Below the pieces are notes generated by a model, which searched no databases, was not told where the DNA came from, and saw only the letters and a program-made list of their open reading frames with translations. Position numbers and translations under genes: made by a program. A stretch of 64,000 nt of DNA, from contig NC_092051.1 in NCBI RefSeq assembly GCF_003086295.3, positions 21,819,940 to 21,883,939 on the forward strand, read 5' to 3'. Source of the DNA: Arachis hypogaea. Its lineage: Eukaryota; Streptophyta; Magnoliopsida; Fabales; Fabaceae. Positions 33,360 through 45,724 of the stretch are shown piece after piece (the stretch's first letter is position 1; the number at the start of each line of letters is the position of its first letter).

Positions 33360-33788
33360 ATGAATCTGTGCACTTGCAGAGATTTTCTCTGGGAGGAAGA
33401 CACCATGGATCTTCCTATGATGATTGAAACGTGTTCCAAGGAAGAAGAAGGAGGAGGTCTTCCAATATGGGATTGTGGAAGCTCATTGTATGACTCATAT
33501 GAGTTGGTGTCTCTTGCTTACACAATTGATAGGCATATGATGCTGCATCCATATCTTACTGAACCAAACTTGATATTCGATCATTCACCGGAGCCTCGGT
33601 TGACCGCTACCAGAGGCGGCGCTTCCCTTTTAGCCACCTTGAATAAACTCTTGGTCAAGGGCACCTTCAAGAATAAGAAGAATAGGAAGAACAAATCCAA
33701 TCAACATAGGAAGAAAATGACAGGCACCAGAAACAAGAACAAGCTGATGAAAAAGTGCATATCTTTTTCTTCTTATGAATCGTGTTAG
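33360..33788 (+). CDS. Small plant-specific protein with WDCGSSLYDSYELVS motif
   Basis: A single-exon frame of 142 codons sits 25 bases after a TATA-like word (ATATATAAAGG near 33335). It contains LPIWDCGSSLYDSYELVSLA followed by YTIDRHMMLHPYL, a motif I have seen in small plant proteins of unknown function. The C-terminal third is very basic (KNKKNRKNKSNQHRKK), possibly a nuclear localisation or RNA-binding tail. Two starts are possible: 33360, or the ATG at 33405, which has the better context (CACCATGG) and would give 127 residues. No transposon domain is seen, and the frame is intact within an otherwise decayed region, which supports a real gene. Function is unknown. Confidence 0.7.
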   Translation: MNLCTCRDFLWEEDTMDLPMMIETCSKEEEGGGLPIWDCGSSLYDSYELVSLAYTIDRHMMLHPYLTEPNLIFDHSPEPRLTATRGGASLLATLNKLLVKGTFKNKKNRKNKSNQHRKKMTGTRNKNKLMKKCISFSSYESC

Positions 33789-34933
33789 CGGCACTGAGTT
33801 GAGCTTGATATTCTATATTATAAACAAGGGTAATTTAATGGTACAAGTTTAAATTATGAGAGAATAGTAAGTTCTATCATCATTCAGATTTATGTATTGT
33901 GCCATTGGACTTTGTTCCTTTATGCAATAATAATATGCTTATACTCTGTTGAGACACCATTTAATTTATTTTGCACTCATGATTTTCTATTAATTCTGAA
34001 CCATAACTCTATATGGTACCAAAAAAAATATATCTTTACAAGGCATTCAAAGATAGAGGGTCCATCGCCATGTCTTTAAGACGAAGAAGAGCTCAACTAT
34101 AACTTATGTCAATTTGAATTTGGCATGTGATATGTGATGTAAGATGTTTGTTTGTTAGAAGTGAAGTTAGATTGGACAAACTAGTCGCAATGATGTCTCG
34201 TTTGGAATCTATAACATATAGTGAATTTTCCATTTGGAAGCCACCATATGAATAGTGGGAATCCAATCAGATTGAGATAGATATATGTACCTCTCCCACT
34301 TCTTGGTGGAGCACTCTGACTTTGGGATAGAAAGGAATAGGAACTTATGAAGGATTAGGCTTCTCATGGGAATCTCAAAACAAATTTTGGATACCTCCAT
34401 GGCATTGGGACTATGTGGCCCACTAACATTAAATATGGAGATGGGCCATCACATCAAGCTATTATGTTAAATCTGGACCTCCTTCTGGCTATAAAAACAT
34501 CTAGGGCCCGAAAACCCTTATGGCATTTTTGACACACAAATATTAATCAGTTTTCACGACCCAAAAGAAATATTAATCAATTCCACCAAAAAAAATGTCT
34601 TGGTCATTTTGTCTTTTTTTTTTTTTTCTTTACATTTATATTTACAATCTTCATCTTCACATTTTTTTTTCTTCCCTTCAACATCACTTTTAACAGAACA
34701 ACTTCATTCATCACTACTGAGTACTCTGACCAATCGTACCATCGACCATCCTATATTCTCCAAAGGACTAGGGTTAAAAAAGTAATTTTAATAGTAAATG
34801 AAAAAATTTATTAACATTAACTAATCTAAATTTGGTTCCTTATATATTTTCTAAAATAATCATGTTAAGTGTATGTTAAAATTAGTTATTAGAGATGAAT
34901 ATTTTATATATTAAAATATAAAATACATACTAA

Positions 34934-34971
<38 letters not shown>

Positions 34972-35922
34972 AATGTGTAAATAATATTTTTTTTTAAATT
35001 ATAAATTCAAGATGAGGTGATCCTCTCCTCTCCATTTCTTTTTCTATTCTCTTCCTCTCTATTTCCAGTATTTGTTGCTTTGCTGTTTTACCTTCTAGTT
35101 TCGTTAATTTTCAATAATCTTTTTATGGCGTTATTTCTCCTTTTTTGTAGTTTTTATTTTGTAGTTGGTATTCTTTTGTTGTAAATGTTTTAAATTAAAT
35201 ATTGGAGAGATTAACGTATACATAAAAAAAAAAGTTATCATCCATTGAAGAACTTTCAAATGAAAATGAGTTCAATTTTTTTTTTCCAAAGAGGAGGACA
35301 ATATATCTCATAATGTTGCAAAATTTTCTATCTAAATTTGGAAAATAAAAAAGCTTGAATTTTCTATTGTTATTTGTTAAAATTCATTTCAATTGAAATT
35401 AGTACTCACTCTTAAATCATAGTTCAACACTTAAACATAAAAAATATCTCTTTTTTTAGATTTAGATTTAATATATTTCTACAAATTGTTTGTCGTTTGA
35501 CTAATTTTATGAATGAAACTTTTTTTTTATGTCAAATAAAAAAAATACGCAGTATATGATATATCTTGTGCAAAATGGCTGGTGTGTTTTCACTTTCTGA
35601 CCTAATCAGATATGTTGAAGTGCTGTTGCCTTTGATCTCAAGCATTTGGCAACTCTGAAAGGTTGTTTTGTTTTTTTTTTTTCAATATATCTAAGGAATT
35701 GGTCACCATCTTAGCCTCATCGATTGCTTTTGACTTTCTCATTTGAAGAACTACAGCAATTAAAATAGAATTAGTTGCTTCTTTCTAAACTTCTTGTGTA
35801 TCGTTGGAATTTAGAATTGACTAAGGCTCCACGAAGAAATCCAACTGTCTACGACATTTTGGATGATTGGACCAAACATGTTTGATATATTGAAATTTTT
35901 TAATTGGTTACATTAGACATTA
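33789..35922. other. AT-rich intergenic region
   Basis: No gene is recognised. Notable are T-rich tracts near 34605-34670, an (AT)n microsatellite at about 34939-34969, and short direct repeats. Open frames are short and of low complexity. Confidence 0.55.
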
Positions 35923-36689
35923 TCTATATTATATATAAAAAAGTGTACGTGGATACTAAAAATTAATTACTAAACTATGTACATGTTAATTCACTTTTCC
36001 ATCATCCATCACTCAAGAGAGATTCAAATTGGTTAAAACTAAAATTATATTAGTATTTTTATCTATAATAATATTACGACAATATAAATTTTTAAAAATT
36101 ATATTGGTCTTGACATTATATATTATGGTATAAAAAATTTATAACATTAAATTATTTTTATAAAAAGATCAGAAAAAATAAAAGTTTTTGTCTGTTAAAA
36201 AAATCAGAGTTTCTGTAGTTTAATTATTATTTTCATATAAAAAAGTTTAATTTTTTATTAATAATTAATTTTAATATTTATTATCTAAAATTTGAAAGAA
36301 TTTAACGTATATATTTTTATATTTGATTAGGTGTTAAGTCTGTTACGTAAATAGAAATATTTAATTTTTATACTTGTTATTTAAAAATAATATTTTTTTT
36401 CTTTATATATAAAAATATAATTAAATATTAGCATAAAAAAATTTATATTGATAGTTATAAAATTAACTCAAATTTATTTTTTTTAAAAATAATTGAATCT
36501 TGATTCTAACTTTTAATCACAATATTAATATTTTCTCTAAATTATATGCAATAAAAATTTGAAGAAAAAGAAGTGAAAAAATTAATTAGAAAGATAAGCA
36601 GTAAAAATTTAAAATTAAATAAAAAAATATGTATATAATAATATTTTTATTTAAATTATATTATGTTATTAATTTTATTTTTTGTAGAA

Positions 36690-37297
36690 TAGAAAGGTAG
36701 AGATAGATAGAGAATGAGAGAAAAGAGAGAGAAAGATAAAGAAGAAAAATGAGAGATTGTTAATTTTAGAAGTTAAGAAAAAATTTTATTTTAATTATAA
36801 AGAAAAAGATCTAGTGACACATTTTAATTTGTTAAATTACTAATATAAAATAAATTATAAATTATATATAAAGTGGGAAGGATAGAGAAAAATAGAAAAA
36901 AAGAGAGAGGTAGATAAGAAAATATAAGAAGGAGGTTTACTAATTTTGGAGTGAAATATTTTCTCTAAATTTTAATAAGAGAGTGTTACGTGATACATTT
37001 TAATTATTAAATTAGTTAATAATATATAAATATAATATATAATATAGCTATATTTTAATTTTAATTTTAATTTAATTTGAAAGCAATTAAAGAATACCAT
37101 GTATATTTTGATTGTCAAATTTGTAATTAGTCATTCATAATGATATAAAAGAGATAGAGTGAGTGAAGAATTGAGAAAGATAGAGAAAGAGAGAGAGAGG
37201 GGAGAAGAGAACTCTTTAATTTTGGAGGGAAAGATTTAATTTCAATTGCAATGAGGAAGTGACATGTGGCATATTTTGGTTGTAAAATTAGTAATAT
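36690..37297. repeat. Degenerate tandem repeat, three units of about 180-210 bp
   Basis: Three consecutive blocks share the order: purine tract (AGAGAGAAAGATA..), TTAATTTTGGAG/TTAATTTTAGAAG, an A/T stretch, then GTGACACATTTTAATTTG/GTGACATGTGGCATATTTT and TAAATTA.TAATATA. They lie immediately left of the Helitron-like hairpin. A possible Helitron-type start (TCTATATTATATATAAAA) is at 35923, so 35923-37297 may be another non-autonomous Helitron, but its 3' end is not clear. Confidence 0.45.
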
Positions 37298-39783
37298 ACA
37301 GGTGTAATAACCCGTGCCATGCACGTGATAAGATTAAAATTATAATTTTAAATTATTTTATTAAAATTAATTTGAATTATAATAATTTGACTAATAAAAA
37401 AGTAACATGTTATGTATTGTTCGTTTTTTCTTAATCTAGTGTTAAGTATATCAACTCTAAAATAGTTATTAATCAGTTTTAGTAATTTACTTTTTTCAAT
37501 AAATTAGACATGTATATTTAATGTGACCATAAATGACCTAGTAATATTTTCCATTAATAAATTTTTATATGTTGTTTTACCGTGAAGTAAGAACATATCA
37601 AAACCAGCTTAAAACGAACAACAAATTATTAGTGAATTCTAATGCATAAAGTTCTCTAATAAATAATAAATAATTTAAAACTACTAATATTTATTTAATA
37701 CATCATATGCTAATACTAAGAGTATTTTCTAAAAAGATATATTCGTAAAAATAGATATAATATAATTACAAATATAACATAAACAAATATGTTAAATAAA
37801 AAGTAAACCAATGTGCTTATCAATGCCTTTGTTAAATTTTACAAATTGGAAAATAAGTATGTATTCGATTGTTTGGTGATCACATAATTGAATAATTGAA
37901 TTGTAAATTGAATGCACCTTATTTTTCCTTATTTCTAAATAAAAAAAGAATTAAGAGAAATAAGTAGTAATATATAATAAAAAAGATAAAATATTTTGCA
38001 TATGTATAGATAATTGTTACAAAACAAAATCTTATGGTAAAATATTAAAATTTTACATACTCTAAATCATGAAGATCAACCACAATGTAATGGTCACTTC
38101 TTCCTATTTTTGATCATGATATAAACTCTTTTTTTCAGTCAAGAGTCCAATAACATCTAATTAAAATAAAAATTAAAAGCATCAAATTAAGGACAAATAA
38201 ATGAATAACATAATAAATTACTTATAAATTAAAAAAAAATTATCAATTTATTTTATATTAAACGATAAAACTAACAATATATTAATAAAAGGATATACCT
38301 TTAAAAAAGTCGCAATACAATTTTTAACATTTACATAAATAAACTATTAAAATGTATGTTATCAATAAAATGACGCTATTATATGATTTCTTTGCAAAAA
38401 TTAAAATAAAAAAAAAGTTTTGTGTAGATTAATACAAATTAACTACATACCAAATAAGTTGGATTGTTCATTTGTTTGTTTCAATATATCAGCATGAGCA
38501 AGAAAATTGAAATGATTATCAGAAATTTTACGATCATCGACCGTATTTATTATACATGACTCCTTAAAAATTATTTTACATACGTGTGCAGTCGGAATAT
38601 AAATTTCGCTTGATTTCTCAATCACAAAATCTGAGAAGACATAGACCTTCCCCTCAATCAGTTCATTTTCAAACATCTTTGCCAAATAATTCTTGATTGA
38701 AGAATGAATTTTATTACACTGTAAAATAAATTAAATATAAAAACTATTAGTACTTATAAAGTTATTAAATGGCACTGTATTTAATTGCAATGATTTACTT
38801 ATCAAATAAATTTAAAATACGAACAAAAAATATTTATAAATTGGACCTAACATCACTTGAAAGAATCATGAAAAATAATAGACTAACTTTAACATCAATT
38901 AGAACCATTTCTATGTAAGCCGTCTTGCTCTTATCAAATTTAGATACGACTTTCTATAATCTTATAATTCTTACCGTTATTTTCCAAACTTTTTCATTAC
39001 ATAATCTACCATAGGTAATACTATTGATAGAATCGTAGCTAGCAGCCATTAGGTTATATATATATATATACACACACATTAATTATACACGGTAATAATT
39101 AGTCAATATTTTTAATAGAGATACTTGTTACAATTAGATGAAAATTATGCCATTATATTTTATTAACCTTTATGATTAATTTAATGAAAATACTTACTCA
39201 ATATATATATATATATATATATTATCTACATTAATTATATGCCAATATTTTTAGAAAAGAGCTAAAAGAGGAGATATATAAATATATATAATATTATTGC
39301 TATATAGAAAGCAGATATAAATTGCTAAGTTCTTTTTTATTATATTATACAACTTAAAATTATAGTATCATGTTACTATTAATTATAGATACTTGCTACA
39401 ATTATATCAAATTTAATTATGACTCTAAATAAATAAAATATATAACAATCAATATTTTTTTTTACATTCAATATTTACTATAAATATAAAAAGTAAAATA
39501 ATTAATGAATAAAAATAAGAGTAGAAAATAAAACATATTAATTAAAATTCAATTTGTTAAATAATTAATCTAGTGTCCATTCAATATAATTTCACAAAAA
39601 TATTATGAATCACAACTTTTTTATACCACAAAAAATACTATATGTAATTTTTAGTAGATAAAAATAATTATAAAAATTAATTATTAATATTGATATCAAT
39701 CACAATTTATTATTGATACTTCAATCCTTTTTAAAATATATTTTACTTTTTTAAAATACAATAATGCATGTACCATATATACC

Positions 39784-39833
<50 letters not shown>

Positions 39834-40207
39834 CAAATTAAATGAGTCATCATTAATGTGTGTACCAATTATCTACTAATAAAATTATTGCATATGAATG
39901 AGAATTGTAACTATATCAATTAATACAATTAGAATAGTTAAAAATATTGATGATTGATAATTAGTTTAATAATGTATTAAATATTGATTTTATATAATTA
40001 TAATAAAGATATTTTTCTAAATTAGTATAATTATACATTATTCATTAAATGTTAATTGTAATATAATTATAATAAAGATGTTTTTATAAAGTAAATTTGG
40101 AAGAGAGAATAATACTTTTATTTTGGAGGAAAAATAAATTCATGAGAAATTGACACTTCACTTTCATTAGTTGGAAAAAAAAATCCAATTTTAGTATATT
40201 AAGTAGA
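37298..40207 (-). mobile_element. Probable Helitron carrying a broken RPA-like gene
   Basis: On the minus strand it would start ATCTACTTAATATACTAAAA at 40207 (5'-TC, preceded by A) and end after the hairpin CGTGCATGGCACG at 37312-37326, followed by GGTTATTACACCTGT. A short GC hairpin a few bases before the end, and a TC start followed by an A/T-rich start motif, are Helitron hallmarks. The terminal CTRR is degenerate here (CTGT). The DUF223/RPA-like gene inside supports the call, because plant Helitrons commonly encode such proteins. No Rep/helicase region is recognised, so it is non-autonomous or eroded. Confidence 0.5.
37990..39049 (-). pseudogene. RPA1-like (DUF223) gene remnant of Helitron
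   Basis: Exon 1, minus strand from 39049, reads MAASYDSINSITYGRLCNEK and KSKTAYIEMVLIDVK with an internal stop. A donor follows near 38888. Exon 2 (about 38719-38447) reads CNKIHSSIKNYLAKMFENEL, then EGKVYVFSDFVIEKS and ISDNHFNFLAHADIL, ending at FG|GTATGT. A third piece near 38155 reads DVIGLLTEKKSLYHDQ and then meets stops. This is the exon pattern and text of the replication protein A 70-kDa-like proteins carried by plant Helitrons, whose OB-fold binds single-stranded DNA. Stops and short exons show it is dead. Confidence 0.65.
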
Positions 40208-42124
40208 TTTTTTACATATTAATTTTATATTTAATATTAAAACATGACAATTTACTATGTTATTTTACTATTACTGTATGTAGTATTACATTATAAAATA
40301 TAAAAATTGAAGTGATTATTATATAACTTAGATGGATTGGACTAAATATAAAAATATAAAACATAATATTATTATTAAATTTTAGTAATTTTAATTAGTC
40401 AATAATTTAAAATAAGATAGAAGTGACTATTCATAATTGAATAGTTTTGGTTGATTAGACTAAAAAAAAATCGAAAAACGCTCTAAATAAAAAGCCAAAT
40501 TAACTTTAATATTAAATTTATTAATAAGATTTTAATTTTATATCATAGTTAGATAATAGATTAGTAAAAACAAATGAAAGGATAACTTTAATTGGTATTC
40601 GATAAATTATTCATTTAGAATAATTAAAAAAAAAGTAAAATTATGATATTATTAAAAATAATATATTTTTATGTTTAAAAAATTACATTTAAATAAAATA
40701 TTTATAAAATATAAAATTTAGAGTAACATAGCTTTATAAACACCAATCGTTAATCAATTATGAACTAACATAAAATTATAATACAATTTATTTACTAAAA
40801 AATAATCAACAATTAATATTAGTAAATATAAAAATCATCCAAACACTTTGATTAAAAGTATGAGTAGTTAATTATTAATAATATTTTGTTCATAACAAAA
40901 AGTAAAAATATAATTATTCAGATTTAAATTTTAGAAGAATTAACGATATAAGTAATAAATGATCTATTTTATCATGTATATTATAAATTAATAATCAAAC
41001 TAACCGATATAATGAATTATAATTAATTAATTGGTATAAATTATAATAAATTATATGATATTTAAAAAAAATAAAATGAATAAGAAGAAAATAAAATGAA
41101 ATAGAAGAGATAGAAGACTACAATAAAATAAATTCAGTGTGAGAGTTTTTTTTTCATAAATTTCATATCACATCCGTTTCAATAAAATAAAAATACATCA
41201 ACTTGATATCCAAGAGAAAATGATGAAATAAAATCATAACACAGTTCTAAAGTAAAAGCTTAAATTAGACCATAATATCATTTTACAACAGAAATTGAAA
41301 GTAATTTTACACCACAATATACCACACAAACAGGTAAATGACTTAAGTTTAAATACGATTTTTTTATTTATGCATACATGATAACACCATGGTTTATAAA
41401 TGCCTCATGGATAACATATGATATATTGCTTTGAACAATGAGCACCGGAGTTGGAGAGTGTGTGGTGGTTTGTGTCCACGATTTTTTTTATTTATGCATA
41501 TCATAGTTGCCTTCTTGCAAAGGCGCCTCATAGGAAGAAAAAGAATTGTTGTAAAAGCTACCCAATGAAAGAGTAATTGGTAAACAAATGATATTTTCTT
41601 CTAGTATATATGGTCTTTTATAGTGGTAAAATAAAAATGAAAGGAATAAAATTTTGTATTTTTATATTAGGAATAGAATTTGATATTTATCCTAATAAAA
41701 TTAAATAACTAATTAGTTATAACTCATGTATTGAAATAAATAAAATAAAAATATTTTTAAAAATTAATCAAATCAATTAGTATAATTGATTTTATTTGAT
41801 TTATTGAATTCAAAAAAAATAAATTAAGAAATAATTGATTGAATTAATTAGTTGAAATAATTGATTGAATTAATAATAATACACGGATAATTGAAATAGT
41901 TTATATACGAATTTTTCAAGTTATTATTATTGTTATTACTATTGGATAATGAATAAGAATTAGAATTATATCAATATTTTTAAAATTAATATAATTAAAA
42001 TGACTAAAAATGTTTAAAATCAATGTGCGTTATTAATATCATAAGATTTTATTATTTTATGATTATAATCAAATATTCTTATCATGATTACCACGATCGG
42101 TGCCATTATCATATCATTATCACA

Positions 42125-42185
<61 letters not shown>

Positions 42186-42472
42186 AAAATGATTAAAAAT
42201 ATTTTTAATTGATAAATAATTGATAAGTAGTTTAATAATGCATTAAATATTGATTTGATATAATTATAATGAAGATATGTTTCTAAATTAGTATAATTAT
42301 GTATTATTTATTAAATATTAATTATAATATAATTATAATAAAGATATTTTTTATAAAATAATTTAGAATAGAAAAAAAATGCATTCATTTTGGAGGAAAA
42401 ACGGAGTTACGAGGGATCGACACCTCACCTTTATTAGTTAGAGAAAAACTCAGTTTTAGTATATTAAGTAGA
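40208..42472 (-). repeat. AT-rich Helitron-related block with a second 5' end
   Basis: The 90 bases ending at 42472 repeat those ending at 40207: on the minus strand both start TCTACTTAATATACTAAAA, followed by TCCAACTAATGAAAG-like and CCTCCAAAAT-like text. This suggests a second Helitron copy, nested or tandem, whose own 3' end is not recognised. The rest is AT-rich with an ATT microsatellite at 42125-42183 and no gene. Confidence 0.4.
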
Positions 42473-42769
42473 TAGATAATAGAATAATAGATAATAGATA
42501 TAACATATATGAATTGGGATTAATAGTTAAATTGGTCTCCGAAAGATTGCAGTCATTTTTGTCTCCCAATAATTTTTTAATCAAATTAGTCTCTGAAAGA
42601 TTTAACATCAATTTCCTTTATCCTTCCATTTTTGGACTAATAGTTTTTGTCACTGGATGTCCACGTGGAGCGTTAACTGACAACTCAGCAGTGACCAAAA
42701 CGATGCCATTTTGTACAAATACCCTATTAATGAAGTAACTCTCCCATTAATCTACCACTCTTCTCTTTT

Positions 42770-43800
42770 TCACTATCACACTTTTTCTTTTCACCCAAAA
42801 CCAACGGAAATTACCTAAAACAAAGTGAGAAGACGAAGCTGCTCCGATTGGCTGTGGAAGCAATAACCAGCGACGCTGTTCGTAGTGCGACTACTCCTTC
42901 TCGTCGCGGTCTAAAGGCCACCATTCTTCTGCGGTGGTAGGCGTCGTCTCGGGTGAAAGGTAAGAATCCTTGCGCCGCAAATTCCTTTTCTTTTTTTTGT
43001 ATGAATGTGTGATATGATATTCATTGATTTTGAATGTTGATTGATTTCAGATTAGGATTTTTGTGTTGGGGTAGTTGCTGCTAGGGTTTTATAATGGTTC
43101 ACACGTTTTGTATGTTTAAAAATCTGAATGCCCTGTTTTCATATGGCCGAATGCAATGTGTGTGGATAGATGAATTTTTTTTGTTTAGTTCTTGTAATAG
43201 ACAAAGTTTGGTGAGATGGTATTCTTTTTAGATTAAAGTAATGATTGGAGTTTTGTTGTTGAAATATAAATAAATTATATACAAAAATAAAGTAATGAAA
43301 AACAGAGTGCATTGTGTGATTTACTGTTACTATTTTTAATTTGTAGATAAAAAATCATCTAGTGACATTTGTTTTCTATCATGGTGAAAAATTTAAAAAT
43401 GATGAAAGTGGATAAAAAATTTATGAACCAGATAATATAAAGGTATTAACGAGAGTTGAAGGGGATACTCTATTATAAGGAATTAGGATATTCAGAGATG
43501 AATGGTTGTTGCTGAAAAGTATCGGAATGTCACTTGAAGTTGGATTGAGAAAATTAGAAGTAGATACATCGATTTATTGAAAAAAGTGAAAGATTATAGA
43601 AGGAATCACAATTCGATCAACATTTACTTTGTGTATAGAGTCTTAAAGCCACATATGTTGGAGTGTATGAGTGAGAATGATGATGAGTTAGTTATATTAG
43701 TTATTAGAGACCAACAGCACTTGAAAACCCAAGATCTCAAATACCCCCGATTAAATAAGGGATACTGTTTAAGGGCCTAAATCACAGCTACTGTCCCAAC
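42770..43800 (+). pseudogene. mudrA-like 5' region, decayed
   Basis: A GC-richer leader (42830-42960) ends in GTGAAAG|GTAAGAATCC, a good splice donor. A matching acceptor TTTGTAG lies at about 43347. The next exon reads VTFVFYHGEKFKNDESG, resembling the PB1-like N-terminus of legume Mutator transposases. Stops appear soon afterwards, as in SLEVGLRKLEVDTSIY-stop. No transposase core follows. Confidence 0.5.
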
Positions 43801-44544
43801 CCAAACCACAACTACTGTTTAGAAGCTTTATGCATTATAAACATATTGCTAATAAGTATTTTGTACAACCTTATTTATTTTTTGGTATAATCCAAAATTA
43901 GGTAACTTATGCTTAATATTATAAAAACTTAGTTAATAAGATTAGTATTATTATGAAGACTATGTTAGCATACTTATATAGACATGCAAATGCTTCGATT
44001 TTAATATATATGATTAGACTTAATTTATCTTATGAGTAATTAACTGTTTATTTTTATTTACTTGTTTCTAGAGTTGTATAAAAATTGGTTAAAATAATGT
44101 CAAAAAATGAAGGTTGCTGCTTTGTTAATGGAAAGAAAAAAATGTCCAACCTCATTTGTTAAATTTTACCAATACTCTTAACAAGATCCAATAAAATAAC
44201 AAGATCACTAATACTTTTACAAATTTTTTACTTTCTCACATATGACATACAAAGTGCTCCAATCACGAATATAAACACTATTACTAGGGCAAACATTAAA
44301 ATAATCAATATTTTAACTACTCTTACTTTATCTTCCAAATTACCTATTCTTCAACGTAGTTTTATTTTTCAATTTTTATAGTCACTCTCAACTTCAAATT
44401 CTGCTTCTGTCCCACCATTTGCAACTTCAAAAATTTTATATTCTTTATCATCTATCTAACTAAAGTTGTTACAGTGGTTGTCTTTCTCCACATGTCAAGC
44501 GAAAAAAGTGAATCTCACATTAGTGGTGAAAGGAGTTAAAAAAA

Positions 44545-44766
44545 CTATAGTTCATACCAATTTAAACTCACCCGATATCTTGGACAAATGTGAAATAACT
44601 TTCCTGAATTTTCTGGTATTCCAAATTTCTTAATAATAGTTTTCAGCCCATAAACACAAGTTCTGTCCATGTTCATTTTTCTTCTCTGCATGGAGAAGCT
44701 AGAATCGAAGCGACTCAGCGATTGCACTGACAACTCACCACTTTGTCTTCCACCAGCGCTTCGCAT
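44545..44766 (-). pseudogene. GRF-type zinc-finger ORF remnant
   Basis: The 73-codon frame contains CVYGLKTIIKKFGIPENSG and LFHICPRYR, which aligns with the GRF zinc-finger pattern CxCG..NPGRxFxxCP (PF06839). The second cysteine is replaced by tyrosine and NPGR by NSGK. Such short GRF proteins are common as second genes in legume Mutator-like elements. It runs opposite to the mudrA remnant in the same element. The loss of a metal ligand suggests it is inactive. Confidence 0.5.
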
Positions 44767-45369
44767 CGTGATTTCTAAACTTGGGTAATGGCTCTACACC
44801 ATAGCAACACCACTTAGTAAGATGTATTAATGTCTCCATAAATTTTGTGGATTAGAGTTTATAAAATGGGGTTAGAGACTATTTTGAGATAATATAGTGA
44901 GAATATCTTATCAGCTTCCATTTGGACACACAGCTTTCAACACACGTGTCAGTTAATGCCCCACGTGTATCACTGTTGACGAAAACTGTTAGCCTGAAAA
45001 CAGAATGACAAACGAAATTGCTGTTAAATCTTTCGGAGACTAATTTAATTAAAAAAATCATTCGAAAACAAAAATGACGATCAAACAATATTTTCGGAGA
45101 CCAATTTGACCATTAACCCATATGAATTGTGTTATATTTGTATGAATAATATTAGAACTTTTTTCAGTTAACATCAACTAATTTATTTAAAATTATTTTA
45201 TTTATCTTAAATTATAAATTATTATAAATTTTTTATTTTAAATTTTAAATTATAAAATTAATTTTAAAATTAATTAATATTAATTAATTAAAAGTTTGTT
45301 TTTTTATATTTTTATATTATATATACATCTCTCATTTACACACACAATATATATTATATATTATATATA

Positions 45370-45724
45370 TTTAATTATTTTACCGATCTCTATAGTTTTA
45401 TCGAATTTTTAATTAGGTTTTTATACTTATTTTCTTTTTAATTGGGTCCTTATACCATATCAGATTTTGTAATTAAGTTTCTATCATGATAAAAATATTA
45501 GAACTAATAAAATATTCTGTTAAAATTAAACAAAACAAATATATCTAATATTTGACTAAATATTCTATTTTATTTAACAGAATATTCTATTAATTTTAAC
45601 GTTTTTTTATTATAATATAGACTTAATTATAAAATTTAATATAATATAAAAATTTAATTAAAATATATAAAAATCTAATTAAAAATTTAATAAAATTATA
45701 AAATCAACCGAATAATTAAACATA
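45370..45724. repeat. Palindromic MITE-like element
   Basis: About 355 bp whose two halves are inverted copies: TTAATTATTTTACCG, TTTTTAATTAGGTTTTTATA and AATATTAGAAC in the left half reappear reversed in the right half (..ACCGAATAATTAA). No coding sequence. The TSD is not resolved in the AT-rich flank. Confidence 0.55.

Larger units (their letters stand above)
42516..45119. mobile_element. Mutator-like element with perfect 9-bp TSD
   Basis: The ends are GGGATTAATAGTTAAATTGG and, reverse strand, GGGTTAATGGTCAAATTGG, within inverted repeats of about 170 bp sharing TCTCCGAAAGATT and CGTTAACTGACA-like words. ATATGAATT stands outside both ends (42507-42515 and 45120-45128). Inside are a spliced-leader-like region and decayed mudrA N-terminus on the plus strand, and a decayed GRF-type zinc-finger ORF on the minus strand. 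There is no DDE core, so it is non-autonomous. Confidence 0.88.
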
